Positions 8,706-16,952 of a stretch of DNA of 64,000 nucleotides are shown here, piece after piece. The stretch covers positions 24,262-88,261 of the forward strand of contig JAVDCA010000028.1 in assembly GCA_030848545.1 (NCBI GenBank), in the 5' to 3' direction. The DNA comes from Astrobacterium formosum. Its GTDB lineage: Bacteria > Pseudomonadota > Alphaproteobacteria > Rhizobiales > Xanthobacteraceae. The translations under genes and the position numbers were made by a program. Numbering within the stretch: position 1 is the stretch's first letter; each line of letters starts with the position of its first letter. The notes below the pieces were generated by a model, which saw only the letters and a list, made by a program, of their open reading frames with translations, ran no database searches and was not told the DNA's origin.

Positions 8706-9788
8706 TCATCCCTGGACCGACCTGAACCGATAGATGCTGCGGTGACGATAGACGCCGTCCGGCGCCAGCCGGGCACTGGGATAATCCTCCCGATTCGGCG
8801 CGTCCGGCCAAATCTGCGGCTCCAGACAGACGCCGTCCGACTGCCGATAGAGAACGCCGCGCTTGCCGGCAATGGAGCCGTCCAGATAGTTGCCCGAATA
8901 AAACTGCAACCCGGGCTGATCTGTCCACAGTTCCAGAATTCGTCCCGAGCGCGGCGCTTCGAGCCTTGCGGCGAACTGCGGCTCGGCGGCGGCATCGAGG
9001 CAGAAATTGTGGTCGTAGCCGCGCCCGTTGCGGAGCTGAACGTCGTCACGACGGATCCGCGCGCCGATCGCCATCGGAGACCGAAAGTCGAACGGCGTAC
9101 CGGCGACGGGCCGAGGATACCCCGGCAATGGAATTGCGCCATCATCGATGGCGAGGTAGCGCTCGGCCGGGAGCGTCAGCACATGATCGAGGGCTTGCAA
9201 GCCGCAAGCGCCGCCGTCGAGATTGAAGAAGCTGTGGTTGGTCAGGTTGACGATCGTCGGCCGGTCGGTGCGCGCCTCGTAGGATAGCGTCAGTTCGGTC
9301 GAACCAGTCAGCCGGTAGGTGACGCTGGCTGCGAGCCGACCCGGGTAGCACCCCTCGCCATCGGGGCTGACATGGGCGAGCGTCACATGGGGGCTGGCGT
9401 CGTCGCCGAGATCGGCGATGTGCCAAAGCTGGCGATCGAAGCCATTGGGCCCGCCATGGAGCGCGTGCGGTCCGTCATTGGCCGCGAGCCGTACCTCCTG
9501 GCCGTCGAGCACGAAGCGGCTGTTGGCGATGCGGTTGGCATAGCGGCCGATGGTCACGCCGAAGAATCGCCGGCCCTCCACATAGCCTGCGAGATCGTCG
9601 TGCCCGAGCACGACGTCCTCACATTGCCCGGCGCGGTCCGGCACCATCAATGCCTGGAGGGTCGCCCCGTAGGTGAGGATGCGCGCCTCGAACCCCGCGC
9701 CGCCGCGAAGTGTCACGCGTTCGACCACCCGACCGTCCGGCAGGTGGCCGAAAACGTCTCTTCCGATGGATCGCGAAATGTCGACCAT
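8706..9788 (-). CDS. galM: Aldose 1-epimerase (mutarotase)
   Basis: This 360-residue enzyme interconverts alpha and beta anomers of aldoses. The motifs are all present: GRYANRI near 80-86, HALHGG, the catalytic-acid region NLTNHSFFNL near 183-192, and the catalytic-base region CLEPQIWPDAPN near 321-332. The start at 9788 (MVDISRSIGRD) matches the usual family length; the longer upstream frame lacks homology. It is probably co-transcribed with the downstream Ldh2-type dehydrogenase. Confidence 0.93.
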   Translation of the reverse strand: MVDISRSIGRDVFGHLPDGRVVERVTLRGGAGFEARILTYGATLQALMVPDRAGQCEDVVLGHDDLAGYVEGRRFFGVTIGRYANRIANSRFVLDGQEVRLAANDGPHALHGGPNGFDRQLWHIADLGDDASPHVTLAHVSPDGEGCYPGRLAASVTYRLTGSTELTLSYEARTDRPTIVNLTNHSFFNLDGGACGLQALDHVLTLPAERYLAIDDGAIPLPGYPRPVAGTPFDFRSPMAIGARIRRDDVQLRNGRGYDHNFCLDAAAEPQFAARLEAPRSGRILELWTDQPGLQFYSGNYLDGSIAGKRGVLYRQSDGVCLEPQIWPDAPNREDYPSARLAPDGVYRHRSIYRFRSVQG

Positions 9789-10084
9789 GGCCACCGCAGG
9801 CTCCCGAGGCGGCAGCATATGCGCGCGAGCGCCAAGTTCCACAACAATCCCGCCGTCACGTATTCCAACGTAAGTCGCTTTGCCGTCGGGGCAACCTGGC
9901 GGCAGATTGGCCAGCAGGCTCGTACATCTTGAGTCCGCACAACCATAGGAAACGCGGGGGTGCCCAGCTGGTTCCGCCATATTACTCGGCTTTGGCGAAA
10001 ACTTATCTGCTCGCGCGCCGAAATTTCATCATTATACTTCCCGACAGTTACGCCGCTCGGCGAGCGATTTTCTTCATTCGGAAC
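9789..10084. other. Divergent intergenic region galM / crp-like
   Basis: These 296 bases lie between two divergent genes. The part nearest the regulator gene is AT-richer (10015-10045) and is a likely promoter region. I see no palindrome, repeat or small gene that I can defend. Confidence 0.5.
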
Positions 10085-10882
10085 ATGAACTGGACCCCCA
10101 TGGACACATCCGCAACACTGGCTTTCAAAGCGCCGGCCCGGACAGCGGGATGGCGTGAAAACAAGTTCCTCGCGCAGTTGCCCACTCCCGAACGGGAGCG
10201 GCTATTGCCTGATCTGCAAGAAACCGACGTGGCCGCCGGATCTGTCTTGTTGAAAGCCGGCGAAGCCGCCACCCGGGTTTTCTTCCCGATCAACTGCGTG
10301 ATCTCGATCACCAGCGCGCCCGTGAATGGTGTCGACGTTGCGCTGGTCGGCTCCGAAGGGCTCTTGATCTCCGGTCCGACAGGTTCATCTCCCTCCATGT
10401 TCAATGCGCTCGTCCAGGTACCCGGCCAAGTAGCCGTCGCCGACGCGCCGGCGTTCGATGCCTTGTGCGAGGCCAGTCCGGCAGCCCGTCGCATGCTGCA
10501 GCGCTGGCAATACACGCTATTATTCCAGTCGCAACAAATCGCGGCTTGCAACGCCGTCCACGACGTCGAGAAGCGGCTTTGCCGTTGGCTGCTGCAATTT
10601 TACGCGCGCACGCGCATTGGCATGCTTCCGGTCACCCAGGAAATGCTGGCGAACATGCTCGGCGTCCAGCGGACCACGGTGACGCTCGTCGCCCACCGGT
10701 TGCGCAACAAGGGCGTGCTGCGCCAGCGGCGCGGCCGCATCGAGCTCGTGAACATGTCGCTGCTCGAACAGTCGGCTTGCGATTGTCATCGGTCGATCGA
10801 GGTGACCTGCGAGGCCGTCATGTCGACACCGGCCGAGCCTCTTCACTTCGATGACGAAATTCGTTCCGTCCCGGCGCAGTAA
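10085..10882 (+). CDS. Crp/Fnr-family transcriptional regulator
   Basis: This 265-residue protein has a cyclic-nucleotide-binding-like beta domain (about residues 25-140) and a winged helix near 180-225 (VTQEMLANMLGVQRTTVTLVAHRLRNKG). It lacks the Fnr cysteine cluster and a clear cAMP phosphate cassette, and fits the Hyphomicrobiales subgroup whose signal is unknown. The start could be 10085 or the in-frame ATG at 10100. It ends 17 bases from the converging agt gene. Confidence 0.88.
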   Translation: MNWTPMDTSATLAFKAPARTAGWRENKFLAQLPTPERERLLPDLQETDVAAGSVLLKAGEAATRVFFPINCVISITSAPVNGVDVALVGSEGLLISGPTGSSPSMFNALVQVPGQVAVADAPAFDALCEASPAARRMLQRWQYTLLFQSQQIAACNAVHDVEKRLCRWLLQFYARTRIGMLPVTQEMLANMLGVQRTTVTLVAHRLRNKGVLRQRRGRIELVNMSLLEQSACDCHRSIEVTCEAVMSTPAEPLHFDDEIRSVPAQ

Positions 10883-10899
10883 ACCGGCGGACGGCCGCA

Positions 10900-11913
10900 T
10901 CAGGCGCGGCTGCATACGCCGGCAGCGACCAGATTGCCGACGAAGCAGCGCGCGCTTTCGTGCCAGGTCATGGTCCGTGCGTAGTCGCGGCAGGCGGCGC
11001 GCGACAATAGCAGAGCGCCTCGGCAGGCTGTTCCGAGATCATTGTCCAGGACGGCCACGGGCGCACTGCCGACCACGTCCCGCGTCGCCGCCACCGGAAA
11101 GCCGGCGATGGGCGTGCCGCTCGACAGCGCTTCCAAAAGGACGAGGCCGAACGTGTCGGTGCGGCTCGGAAACACGAAGACGTCGGCGGCTGCATAGAGC
11201 GCCGCCAGTTCCTCGCCCTGCTTCTCGCCGAGGAACAGGGCGTTCGGATATCGGCTCGCCAGATCGCCCCGCGCCGGTCCCTCTCCGACCACCACCTTGG
11301 TGCCCGGCAGTTCGAGCGAGAGGAACGCCTCCAGGTTTTTCTCGACGGCGACGCGGCCCACACTCAGAAACATCGGACGCGGAATATCGAGCGACTGCCT
11401 GTCGCGCGGGCGGAACATGTCCGTGTCGACGCCCCGGGGCCAACGCAGCACCTTGCGGAATCCGCGTGTGGTCAACTCGTCCATCAAGGACGGCGTCGAC
11501 GCCATGGTGGCACGACCGCCATTGTGGAACCAGCGCAGCCATGACCACGACAATTCCTTCGGGATCGGCCAGCGCGCGGCGGCATAGTCGGCAAAACGGG
11601 TATGGAAGCTGGTCGTGAACGGCCGGCCGCGACGGATGCAATGACGCCGGACGAGATGCCCGATCGGCCCCTCGGTGGCGATATGGATGGCATCGGGCGC
11701 GATGGCAGCGATCCGTTCGCCGACTTCTCCGGGCCGCGGCACGCCGAGACGGATGTCGCGGTAGGTCGGCAGGCCGATGGTCGGCATGCCTTCGTGGTTG
11801 AGAAAGCGCACGGTCTCGCCGATGCCCGTCAACGCTTCCGCCACGGCCACCAGCGTCCTGAGCACGCCGTTGACCTGCGGGTGCCAGGCATCCGTCGCGA
11901 TCAAGATGCGCAT
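10900..11913 (-). CDS. agt: GT4 glycosyltransferase, diacylglycerol glycosyltransferase (Agt-like)
   Basis: This 337-residue GT-B transferase has an N-terminal acceptor domain (ATDAWHPQVNGVLRT) and a C-terminal nucleotide-sugar domain with the EX7E-type region RTDTFGLVLLEAL near 266-278. Agt of Agrobacterium and Mesorhizobium makes glucosyl- and glucuronosyl-diacylglycerol under phosphate starvation. The assignment rests on context: it overlaps plcP by one base (TGATG), and plcP-agt pairs are the known phosphorus-saving lipid module. A mannosyltransferase for another lipid is the main alternative. Confidence 0.8.
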   Translation of the reverse strand: MRILIATDAWHPQVNGVLRTLVAVAEALTGIGETVRFLNHEGMPTIGLPTYRDIRLGVPRPGEVGERIAAIAPDAIHIATEGPIGHLVRRHCIRRGRPFTTSFHTRFADYAAARWPIPKELSWSWLRWFHNGGRATMASTPSLMDELTTRGFRKVLRWPRGVDTDMFRPRDRQSLDIPRPMFLSVGRVAVEKNLEAFLSLELPGTKVVVGEGPARGDLASRYPNALFLGEKQGEELAALYAAADVFVFPSRTDTFGLVLLEALSSGTPIAGFPVAATRDVVGSAPVAVLDNDLGTACRGALLLSRAACRDYARTMTWHESARCFVGNLVAAGVCSRA

Positions 11914-12710
11914 CAGGCCGCCTGGACCTCCATGGCGGCGGCATCCTCGGCACCCTGCGGCGTCACCGACGTCCAGGTCAGGATCTCAAACTCGCCGTTG
12001 AAGTGTTCGACCGCCGCCGAACAGCTCTCGACCCAATCGCCGCAGTTCACGTACCAGGTATCGGCGACCTTGCGGATGACGGCGTGGTGGATGTGGCCGC
12101 AGATGACGCCATCGGTGCGGTGGCGGTCGGCCTCAATCGACAGCGTCTTCTCGAATTCGCCGATGTAGTTGACTGCCTCCTTGACGCGCGCCTTGGCCCA
12201 TTTTGAGATCGACCAATAGGGCAGGCCGAACCGGCGCCGAACCCAGTTGAGTGCCGTGTTGAGAGCCAACGCGAACGTATAGGCATGGTCGCCCAGAAAG
12301 GCGAGCCACCGCGCGTTCTTCACCACGAGATCGAACTGGTCGCCGTGCATCACGATGTAGCGGCGGCCGTCGGCGCCCACATGGACGACCTGCGGGGCAA
12401 CCTCGACGCCTCCGAAGTGGCGACCATAATATCCGCGCAGGAAGTCGTCGTGGTTTCCCGGCACGTAGACGAGGCGCGATCCCTTGCGGCCCTTGCGCAG
12501 CAGTTTCTGAACGACGTCGTTGTGGGTCTGCGGCCAGTGCCAGCCGTGGCGCAGTTGCCAACCATCGATGATGTCGCCGACCAGGTAGATCGTGTCCGCG
12601 TCGTGCCAGCGCAGGAAATCAAGTAATTGCTCCGCCCGACAACCCCGGGTTCCGAGATGGACGTCGGAAATGAAGATGGCGCGGAATGTGCGTTGATTGC
12701 TTGCCGGCAT
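11913..12710 (-). CDS. plcP: PlcP-type phospholipase C (calcineurin-like metallophosphoesterase)
   Basis: This 265-residue protein has all metal-binding motifs: D16-x-H18, G45-D46-x2-D49, G86-N87-H88-D89, H122, and G205-H206-x-H208. It is related to the UDP-2,3-diacylglucosamine hydrolase LpxH and is often annotated that way. In Sinorhizobium, PlcP cleaves phosphatidylcholine to diacylglycerol and phosphocholine during phosphate limitation. Overlap with agt and opposition to btaAB support PlcP over LpxH. The start at 12710 gives the normal length; the longer frame would add unrelated residues. Confidence 0.85.
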   Translation of the reverse strand: MPASNQRTFRAIFISDVHLGTRGCRAEQLLDFLRWHDADTIYLVGDIIDGWQLRHGWHWPQTHNDVVQKLLRKGRKGSRLVYVPGNHDDFLRGYYGRHFGGVEVAPQVVHVGADGRRYIVMHGDQFDLVVKNARWLAFLGDHAYTFALALNTALNWVRRRFGLPYWSISKWAKARVKEAVNYIGEFEKTLSIEADRHRTDGVICGHIHHAVIRKVADTWYVNCGDWVESCSAAVEHFNGEFEILTWTSVTPQGAEDAAAMEVQAA

Positions 12711-12842
12711 GGTGAGGTATCGTGGTTCGGGTCCTGTGGCCGAGGAATTCCGACTTCGAATCACCCGCCCGTTGGCGTGGATACGCATCTTCTGTCTCAT
12801 TCCGATGACGCTTCGAAGTCGTCCGACCGTCACAAACGGGTC

Positions 12843-12860
12843 TTGTCGCGGAACTGTCGT
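12843..12860. promoter_or_regulatory. Candidate Pho box between plcP and btaAB
   Basis: TTGTCGC at 12843 and CTGTCGT at 12854 form a direct repeat with an 11-base period, like the CTGTCAT-N4-CTGTCAT half-sites of PhoB. The match is partial (4 and 6 of 7 positions). A third weak unit (CCGTGAA) follows at 12865. The site lies in the divergent region of genes expected to answer to phosphate starvation. Confidence 0.3.
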
Positions 12861-12970
12861 TCGCCCGTGAAATGGTCGCCGACGGTGATTCGCCAAAAAG
12901 ACGCGAGCGTTGTTTGCACACTCCCAATCCGGTTTTCCTCCCGACCAGTTCGAACCGGCAACGGGTCGCG

Positions 12971-14014
12971 ATGCCGGCGATACGGTTGTTCCGCCTGGCG
13001 CGTCACGGCGTTCGCCGCAGCGGTATCGTCGAATGGCTGCGTGCTCACGCGCGCTGGTTCGGAATTGCCGTCGCGATCGTGGTCATCGCCGGCTCGTTCG
13101 TGATGCTGTTCCACCAGCTCGAGGGCATCGATCCGGGCGAGGTCATCGTGGCCCTGCGGGCGCATCCGTCGCAGCGGATCGCACTCGCCGGCCTCTTCAT
13201 CGCCGGCGCCTATGCGACGCTCACTCTCTACGACTGGTTCGCCCTGCGGACGATCGGCGCGACCCACATACCGTACCGGATCGCCGCCATGGCGAGCTTT
13301 GCGAGCTATTCCATCGGCCACAATATCGGCGCGACCGCGTTCTCGGGCGGCGCCATCCGGTATCGCATCTATTCGGGCCGCGGCTTGACCGTGATCGAGG
13401 TCGCCAAGATCTGCTTCGTCACCGGCCTGACCTTCTGGCTCGGCAACATCACCGTGCTCGGCCTCGGCATGATCATGGCCCCGGAAGCTGCCACCAGCGT
13501 CGATCAGTTGTCGCCCGGGATCAACCGCCTGATAGGAATCGCGGTACTGTGCGCCCTCGTCGGTTACGTCACCTGGGTGTCGTGCGGCCCGCGCCGGATC
13601 GGACGTGATCATTGGAGCCTCGTTCTTCCCGGCCGCGGCTCGACCCTGCTGCAGATCGGCATCGGCTTCCTCGACCTGACTTTTTGCTCGCTTGCCATGT
13701 ACATGCTGATGCCGAGCGAACCGCATCATGGCTTCGTCACCGTGGCGGTCGTCTTTGTGTCCGCAACGCTGCTCGGCTTCGCCAGCCATTCGCCCGGATC
13801 GCTGGGCGTGTTCGATGCCGCCATGGTGTTCGCCTTCGCGGCGGCCGACAAAGAGGAACTGGTCGCCGCGCTGCTGCTGTTCCGGCTCATGTATTTCATC
13901 ACGCCGTTCGTACTGGCGCTTTCCATCATGGCGGTGCGCGAAGGCATGATCGCCTTTCGGCGCCCGTCGAGCGATACGGCCACCGCAGAGGCGTCATCAA
14001 AGCTACATGTGTGA
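12971..14014 (+). CDS. Lysylphosphatidylglycerol-synthase-TM/UPF0104-like membrane protein
   Basis: This polytopic protein of about 347 residues has eight or so hydrophobic helices and the family signature ASYSIGHNIGATAFSGGAIRYR in the N-terminal half. The family (TIGR00374/COG0392) includes the flippase half of MprF but lacks the catalytic half here. The gene overlaps btaA by eight bases, so its product is probably made with the betaine-lipid enzymes and could translocate the new lipid or its precursor. The ATG at 12971 is preferred because the 33 residues added by an alternative ATG at 12872 look non-conserved. Confidence 0.8.
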   Translation: MPAIRLFRLARHGVRRSGIVEWLRAHARWFGIAVAIVVIAGSFVMLFHQLEGIDPGEVIVALRAHPSQRIALAGLFIAGAYATLTLYDWFALRTIGATHIPYRIAAMASFASYSIGHNIGATAFSGGAIRYRIYSGRGLTVIEVAKICFVTGLTFWLGNITVLGLGMIMAPEAATSVDQLSPGINRLIGIAVLCALVGYVTWVSCGPRRIGRDHWSLVLPGRGSTLLQIGIGFLDLTFCSLAMYMLMPSEPHHGFVTVAVVFVSATLLGFASHSPGSLGVFDAAMVFAFAAADKEELVAALLLFRLMYFITPFVLALSIMAVREGMIAFRRPSSDTATAEASSKLHV

Positions 14015-15293
14015 CACGATATTCACAGTCTCCGCGACTCGCATGGCTGGAGGGAAATTGACGAGCATCGATCATTCGGCGAAGCGCCGCATGGGCGCCG
14101 CCGTCCGCCGCCATCGCGCCTTCTCGCGCACCGGCGCCCTCGAAGTGCTGTTCACCTGGGCGTTCCGCCACATGGTCTATCCGCAGATCTGGGAGGATCC
14201 CGAGGTCGACATGGAGGCCTTGGCGATCACCCCCGATTGCGACATCGTCACCATCGCGTCCGGCGGCTGCAACGTGCTTTCCTATCTGATCGCCGCCCCG
14301 CGGTCGATCACAGCCGTCGATCTGAACACGGCCCATGTGGCGCTCAACCGCCTCAAGATCGCGGCTGCAAGGCATCTGCCGGACTGGGACAGCTTCTACC
14401 GCTTCTGCGGCAAGGCCGACGATCACTCGAATATCGACGCCTATTGGCGACACCTGTCGCCACGACTCGACACCGGCAGCCGCGCCTATTGGGAAGGCCG
14501 CGGCGCCTTCGGGCTCGGGGCGCGGCGCATATCCATGTTCGAAGACAATCTCTATCGCCACGGGCTGCTCGGCCGCTTCATCGGTCTCGGCCATGCGGTG
14601 GCGCGGCTCTACGGCGTCGACCCGCGCGGCATCCTGCGCGCGCGCTCGCTGGAGGAACAACGCCGGTTCTTCACCAATTCCATCGCGCCTTTGTTCGACA
14701 AGCGTTTCATCCGCTGGGCCGTCGATAACCAGATGGCGCTGTTCGGGCTCGGCATTCCGCCGGCACAATACCAGGCGCTCGCCACCGCCGGCGACAGCAT
14801 GGCGGCAGTCCTGCGCCACCGCGTTGAACGGCTGACCTGCGATTTCAGCATCGACGACAACTATTTCGCCTGGCAGGCATTCGGTCGCGCCTATGGGGAA
14901 GCCGGCCCGTGCCCGCCCTACCTCGCCCGGCAGAACCACGACGCCGTGCGCGCCCACGCCGACCGGGTCACTGTCCTCAACAGGTCGTTCACCGAGCACC
15001 TGCAGGGTTGCCCGGACGCCTCAGTCGACCGCTACATTCTGCTTGACGCCCAGGACTGGATGACCGACCGCCAGCTCGACGACCTGTGGCGGCAAATCAC
15101 CCGCACGGCACGCGACAACGCCCGCGTGATCTTCCGCACCGCCGCCGAACCGAGCCTGCTGCCCGGCCGCCTCGATGCCGATCTGCTCGGCCGTTGGCGC
15201 TACGAGGCCGACCAGTCGAAGGAACTCACCTCCCGCGACCGCTCGGCCATCTATGGCGGCTTCCATCTCTATGTCCTGGAGTCCGGCCGGTGA
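14007..15293 (+). CDS. btaA: BtaA, SAM:diacylglycerol 3-amino-3-carboxypropyltransferase
   Basis: BtaA transfers the aminocarboxypropyl group of S-adenosylmethionine to diacylglycerol, giving diacylglycerylhomoserine, the first step of the phosphorus-free betaine lipid DGTS. The 428-residue chain matches family length. FRHMVYPQIWEDPEVDMEAL and the SAM-site-like VTIASGGCNVLSYLI are recognisable in the first 100 residues. Start choice is uncertain: ATG 14007 overlaps the upstream gene, ATG 14043 is also in frame, and TTG 14058 has GGAGGG just ahead. It precedes btaB in one operon. Confidence 0.9.
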   Translation: MCDTIFTVSATRMAGGKLTSIDHSAKRRMGAAVRRHRAFSRTGALEVLFTWAFRHMVYPQIWEDPEVDMEALAITPDCDIVTIASGGCNVLSYLIAAPRSITAVDLNTAHVALNRLKIAAARHLPDWDSFYRFCGKADDHSNIDAYWRHLSPRLDTGSRAYWEGRGAFGLGARRISMFEDNLYRHGLLGRFIGLGHAVARLYGVDPRGILRARSLEEQRRFFTNSIAPLFDKRFIRWAVDNQMALFGLGIPPAQYQALATAGDSMAAVLRHRVERLTCDFSIDDNYFAWQAFGRAYGEAGPCPPYLARQNHDAVRAHADRVTVLNRSFTEHLQGCPDASVDRYILLDAQDWMTDRQLDDLWRQITRTARDNARVIFRTAAEPSLLPGRLDADLLGRWRYEADQSKELTSRDRSAIYGGFHLYVLESGR

Positions 15294-15937
15294 CCACAAC
15301 CGCGCTCGTGCATCCCATGGACAGGATGTACCGGCACCAGCGCCACATCTACGATCTGACGCGCAAATGGTATCTGCTCGGCCGTGACCAGATGCTCGCA
15401 AACCTGGCGCCTCGGCCCGGCGACCGCATTCTCGAAGTCGGCTGCGGAACCGGCCGCAACCTCGTGGTCGCGGCGGCGCTCTATCCCCAGGCACGGCTTC
15501 ACGGCACCGATGTGTCCGCCGAGATGCTGACGTCGGCGCGGCAGGCGGTGACCCGCGCCGGTTTCGAGCGCCGGATCACCCTGGCGCTCGCGGACGCCAC
15601 ACAGCCTTTGACGGCTGCGTTCGGCGTGCCGGCCTATGAGCGCGTCTTCATATCGTACGCACTGTCGATGATTCCGGCCTGGACGACGGTACTCGATCTG
15701 GCGTTGGATGCGCTCTCTCCCGGCGGCGAGCTCCATATCGTCGACTTTGGAGCGCAGGAAGGTCTCCCACCGCCATTACGGAAAGCGCTACGCGCGTGGC
15801 TGCGGCTGTTCGATGTCACGCCGCGGGATGGTCTCGAAGACGAGCTTCTCATACGCGCCGAACAGCTGAATGCGGCGGTCGCCATCGACCGGCCTTATGG
15901 CGGCTATGCGCAGCATGCCGTGGTGCGCTTGCCGTAA
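15290..15937 (+). CDS. btaB: BtaB, DGTS N-methyltransferase
   Basis: This 215-residue class I methyltransferase has the SAM motif RILEVGCGTGRN near residues 45-56. BtaB adds three methyl groups to diacylglycerylhomoserine to give DGTS. YRHQRHIYDLTRKWYLLGRD at the N-terminus is characteristic. It begins with GTG overlapping the btaA stop (GTGA), so translation is coupled. Confidence 0.9.
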   Translation: MTTTALVHPMDRMYRHQRHIYDLTRKWYLLGRDQMLANLAPRPGDRILEVGCGTGRNLVVAAALYPQARLHGTDVSAEMLTSARQAVTRAGFERRITLALADATQPLTAAFGVPAYERVFISYALSMIPAWTTVLDLALDALSPGGELHIVDFGAQEGLPPPLRKALRAWLRLFDVTPRDGLEDELLIRAEQLNAAVAIDRPYGGYAQHAVVRLP

Positions 15938-15948
15938 CCACGCTCCCC

Positions 15949-16024
15949 CGTCATTGCGAGCGAAGCGAAGGAATCCAGGGCTCCGAAGAAAGAGCTGGAT
16001 GGCTTCGTTTCGCTCGCAATGACG
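15949..16024. repeat. Palindromic intergenic repeat, family A copy 1
   Basis: An imperfect inverted repeat of about 28-base arms. The outer ends are CGTCATTGCGAGCGAAGCGA and its complement (16001-16024), with AATCCAG/CTGGAT inside. It sits between the convergent ends of btaB and phnE and may act as a bidirectional terminator. Related copies are at 28280 and 46870. Confidence 0.85.
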
Positions 16025-16064
16025 AAGGGCGCGCGTTGGAACTCACTTTCCGCGAAGTCTGACC

Positions 16065-16895
16065 CTACACCAAAATCTTGCGGATGCGCGCGCTGGCCAT
16101 GTCGATCGCGATCACGGCCAGGATGACGATGATGACCTGCGCCGCCGTCTCGGCGTAGTGGAAGCTGCGGATGCTTTCGTAGAGGGTCTGTCCGATGCCG
16201 CCGGCGCCGACGATGCCGAGCGTGGTGGCCGAGCGCACATTGGTCTCCAGCCGGTAGAGCGTGAACGAACTCCACAGCGGCATGACCTGCGGGATGACGC
16301 CGAAGATCACCTCCTGCAGGCGGCCGGCGCCGGTCGCCCTTATGCCCTCGACGGGGCGCGGATCGATGGCTTCCACGGCTTCCGAAAACAGCTTGGCGAA
16401 GATGCCGAGATTGTGGACGAACAGCGCCATGACGCCCGCGAACGGACCGAGGCCGACCGCGACCACGAACATCAGCGCGAACACGATCTCGTTGATGGCC
16501 CGGCAGGCATCCATCATGCGGCGAAGCGGCTGCACGATCCACACCGGGGCAATGTTGGACGAGCACAGGATCGCGAACGGAATGCCGAAGAAGACGGCAA
16601 GCGCGGTGCCCCAGAGGGCGATCTGGACCGTCACCACCATGTCGGCGAGATAGGTGTCCCAGTCGTGAAAGTCGGGTGCCAGGAAGGCGGCGCCGAACTC
16701 CGCCATGTTGCGCCAGTCGGCGAGCAGCGCCGACACCCGGAACATCTCGGCCGCGTTCCAGCTCCACGCCAAAAGGACGATGAGCAGCAGCCAGCCGATC
16801 CAGCCGCGCATGCGCCGCGACAACGGGTGTTGCGGAACCGTGACGGACGGCGTCGCGATGGTCCGGTTCGGATCGGGAGCGGTCGTGTCTGTCAT
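16065..16895 (-). CDS. phnE: Phosphonate ABC transporter permease
   Basis: This 276-residue inner-membrane permease of the phosphonate importer has about five or six helices. The family signature LETNVRSATTLGIVGAGGIGQ lies near residues 213-233, preceded by the EAA-like loop GIRATGAGRLQEVIFGVIPQ. Only one phnE is present; some loci carry two. It is the last gene of the phnF-phnCDE transcript, 57 bases after phnD. Confidence 0.95.
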   Translation of the reverse strand: MTDTTAPDPNRTIATPSVTVPQHPLSRRMRGWIGWLLLIVLLAWSWNAAEMFRVSALLADWRNMAEFGAAFLAPDFHDWDTYLADMVVTVQIALWGTALAVFFGIPFAILCSSNIAPVWIVQPLRRMMDACRAINEIVFALMFVVAVGLGPFAGVMALFVHNLGIFAKLFSEAVEAIDPRPVEGIRATGAGRLQEVIFGVIPQVMPLWSSFTLYRLETNVRSATTLGIVGAGGIGQTLYESIRSFHYAETAAQVIIVILAVIAIDMASARIRKILV

Positions 16896-16952
16896 GGCAT
16901 GTGCGAAGGCGCCGGACCGGATGGTCCGACGCCCTTCGATGTCCTGCGTGGT

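Noticed and set aside
11913..12710. LpxH (UDP-2,3-diacylglucosamine hydrolase) as the name of this gene
   Set aside because: Same superfamily, but the operon overlap with the glycosyltransferase and the adjacent btaAB genes fit PlcP better; not fully excluded.
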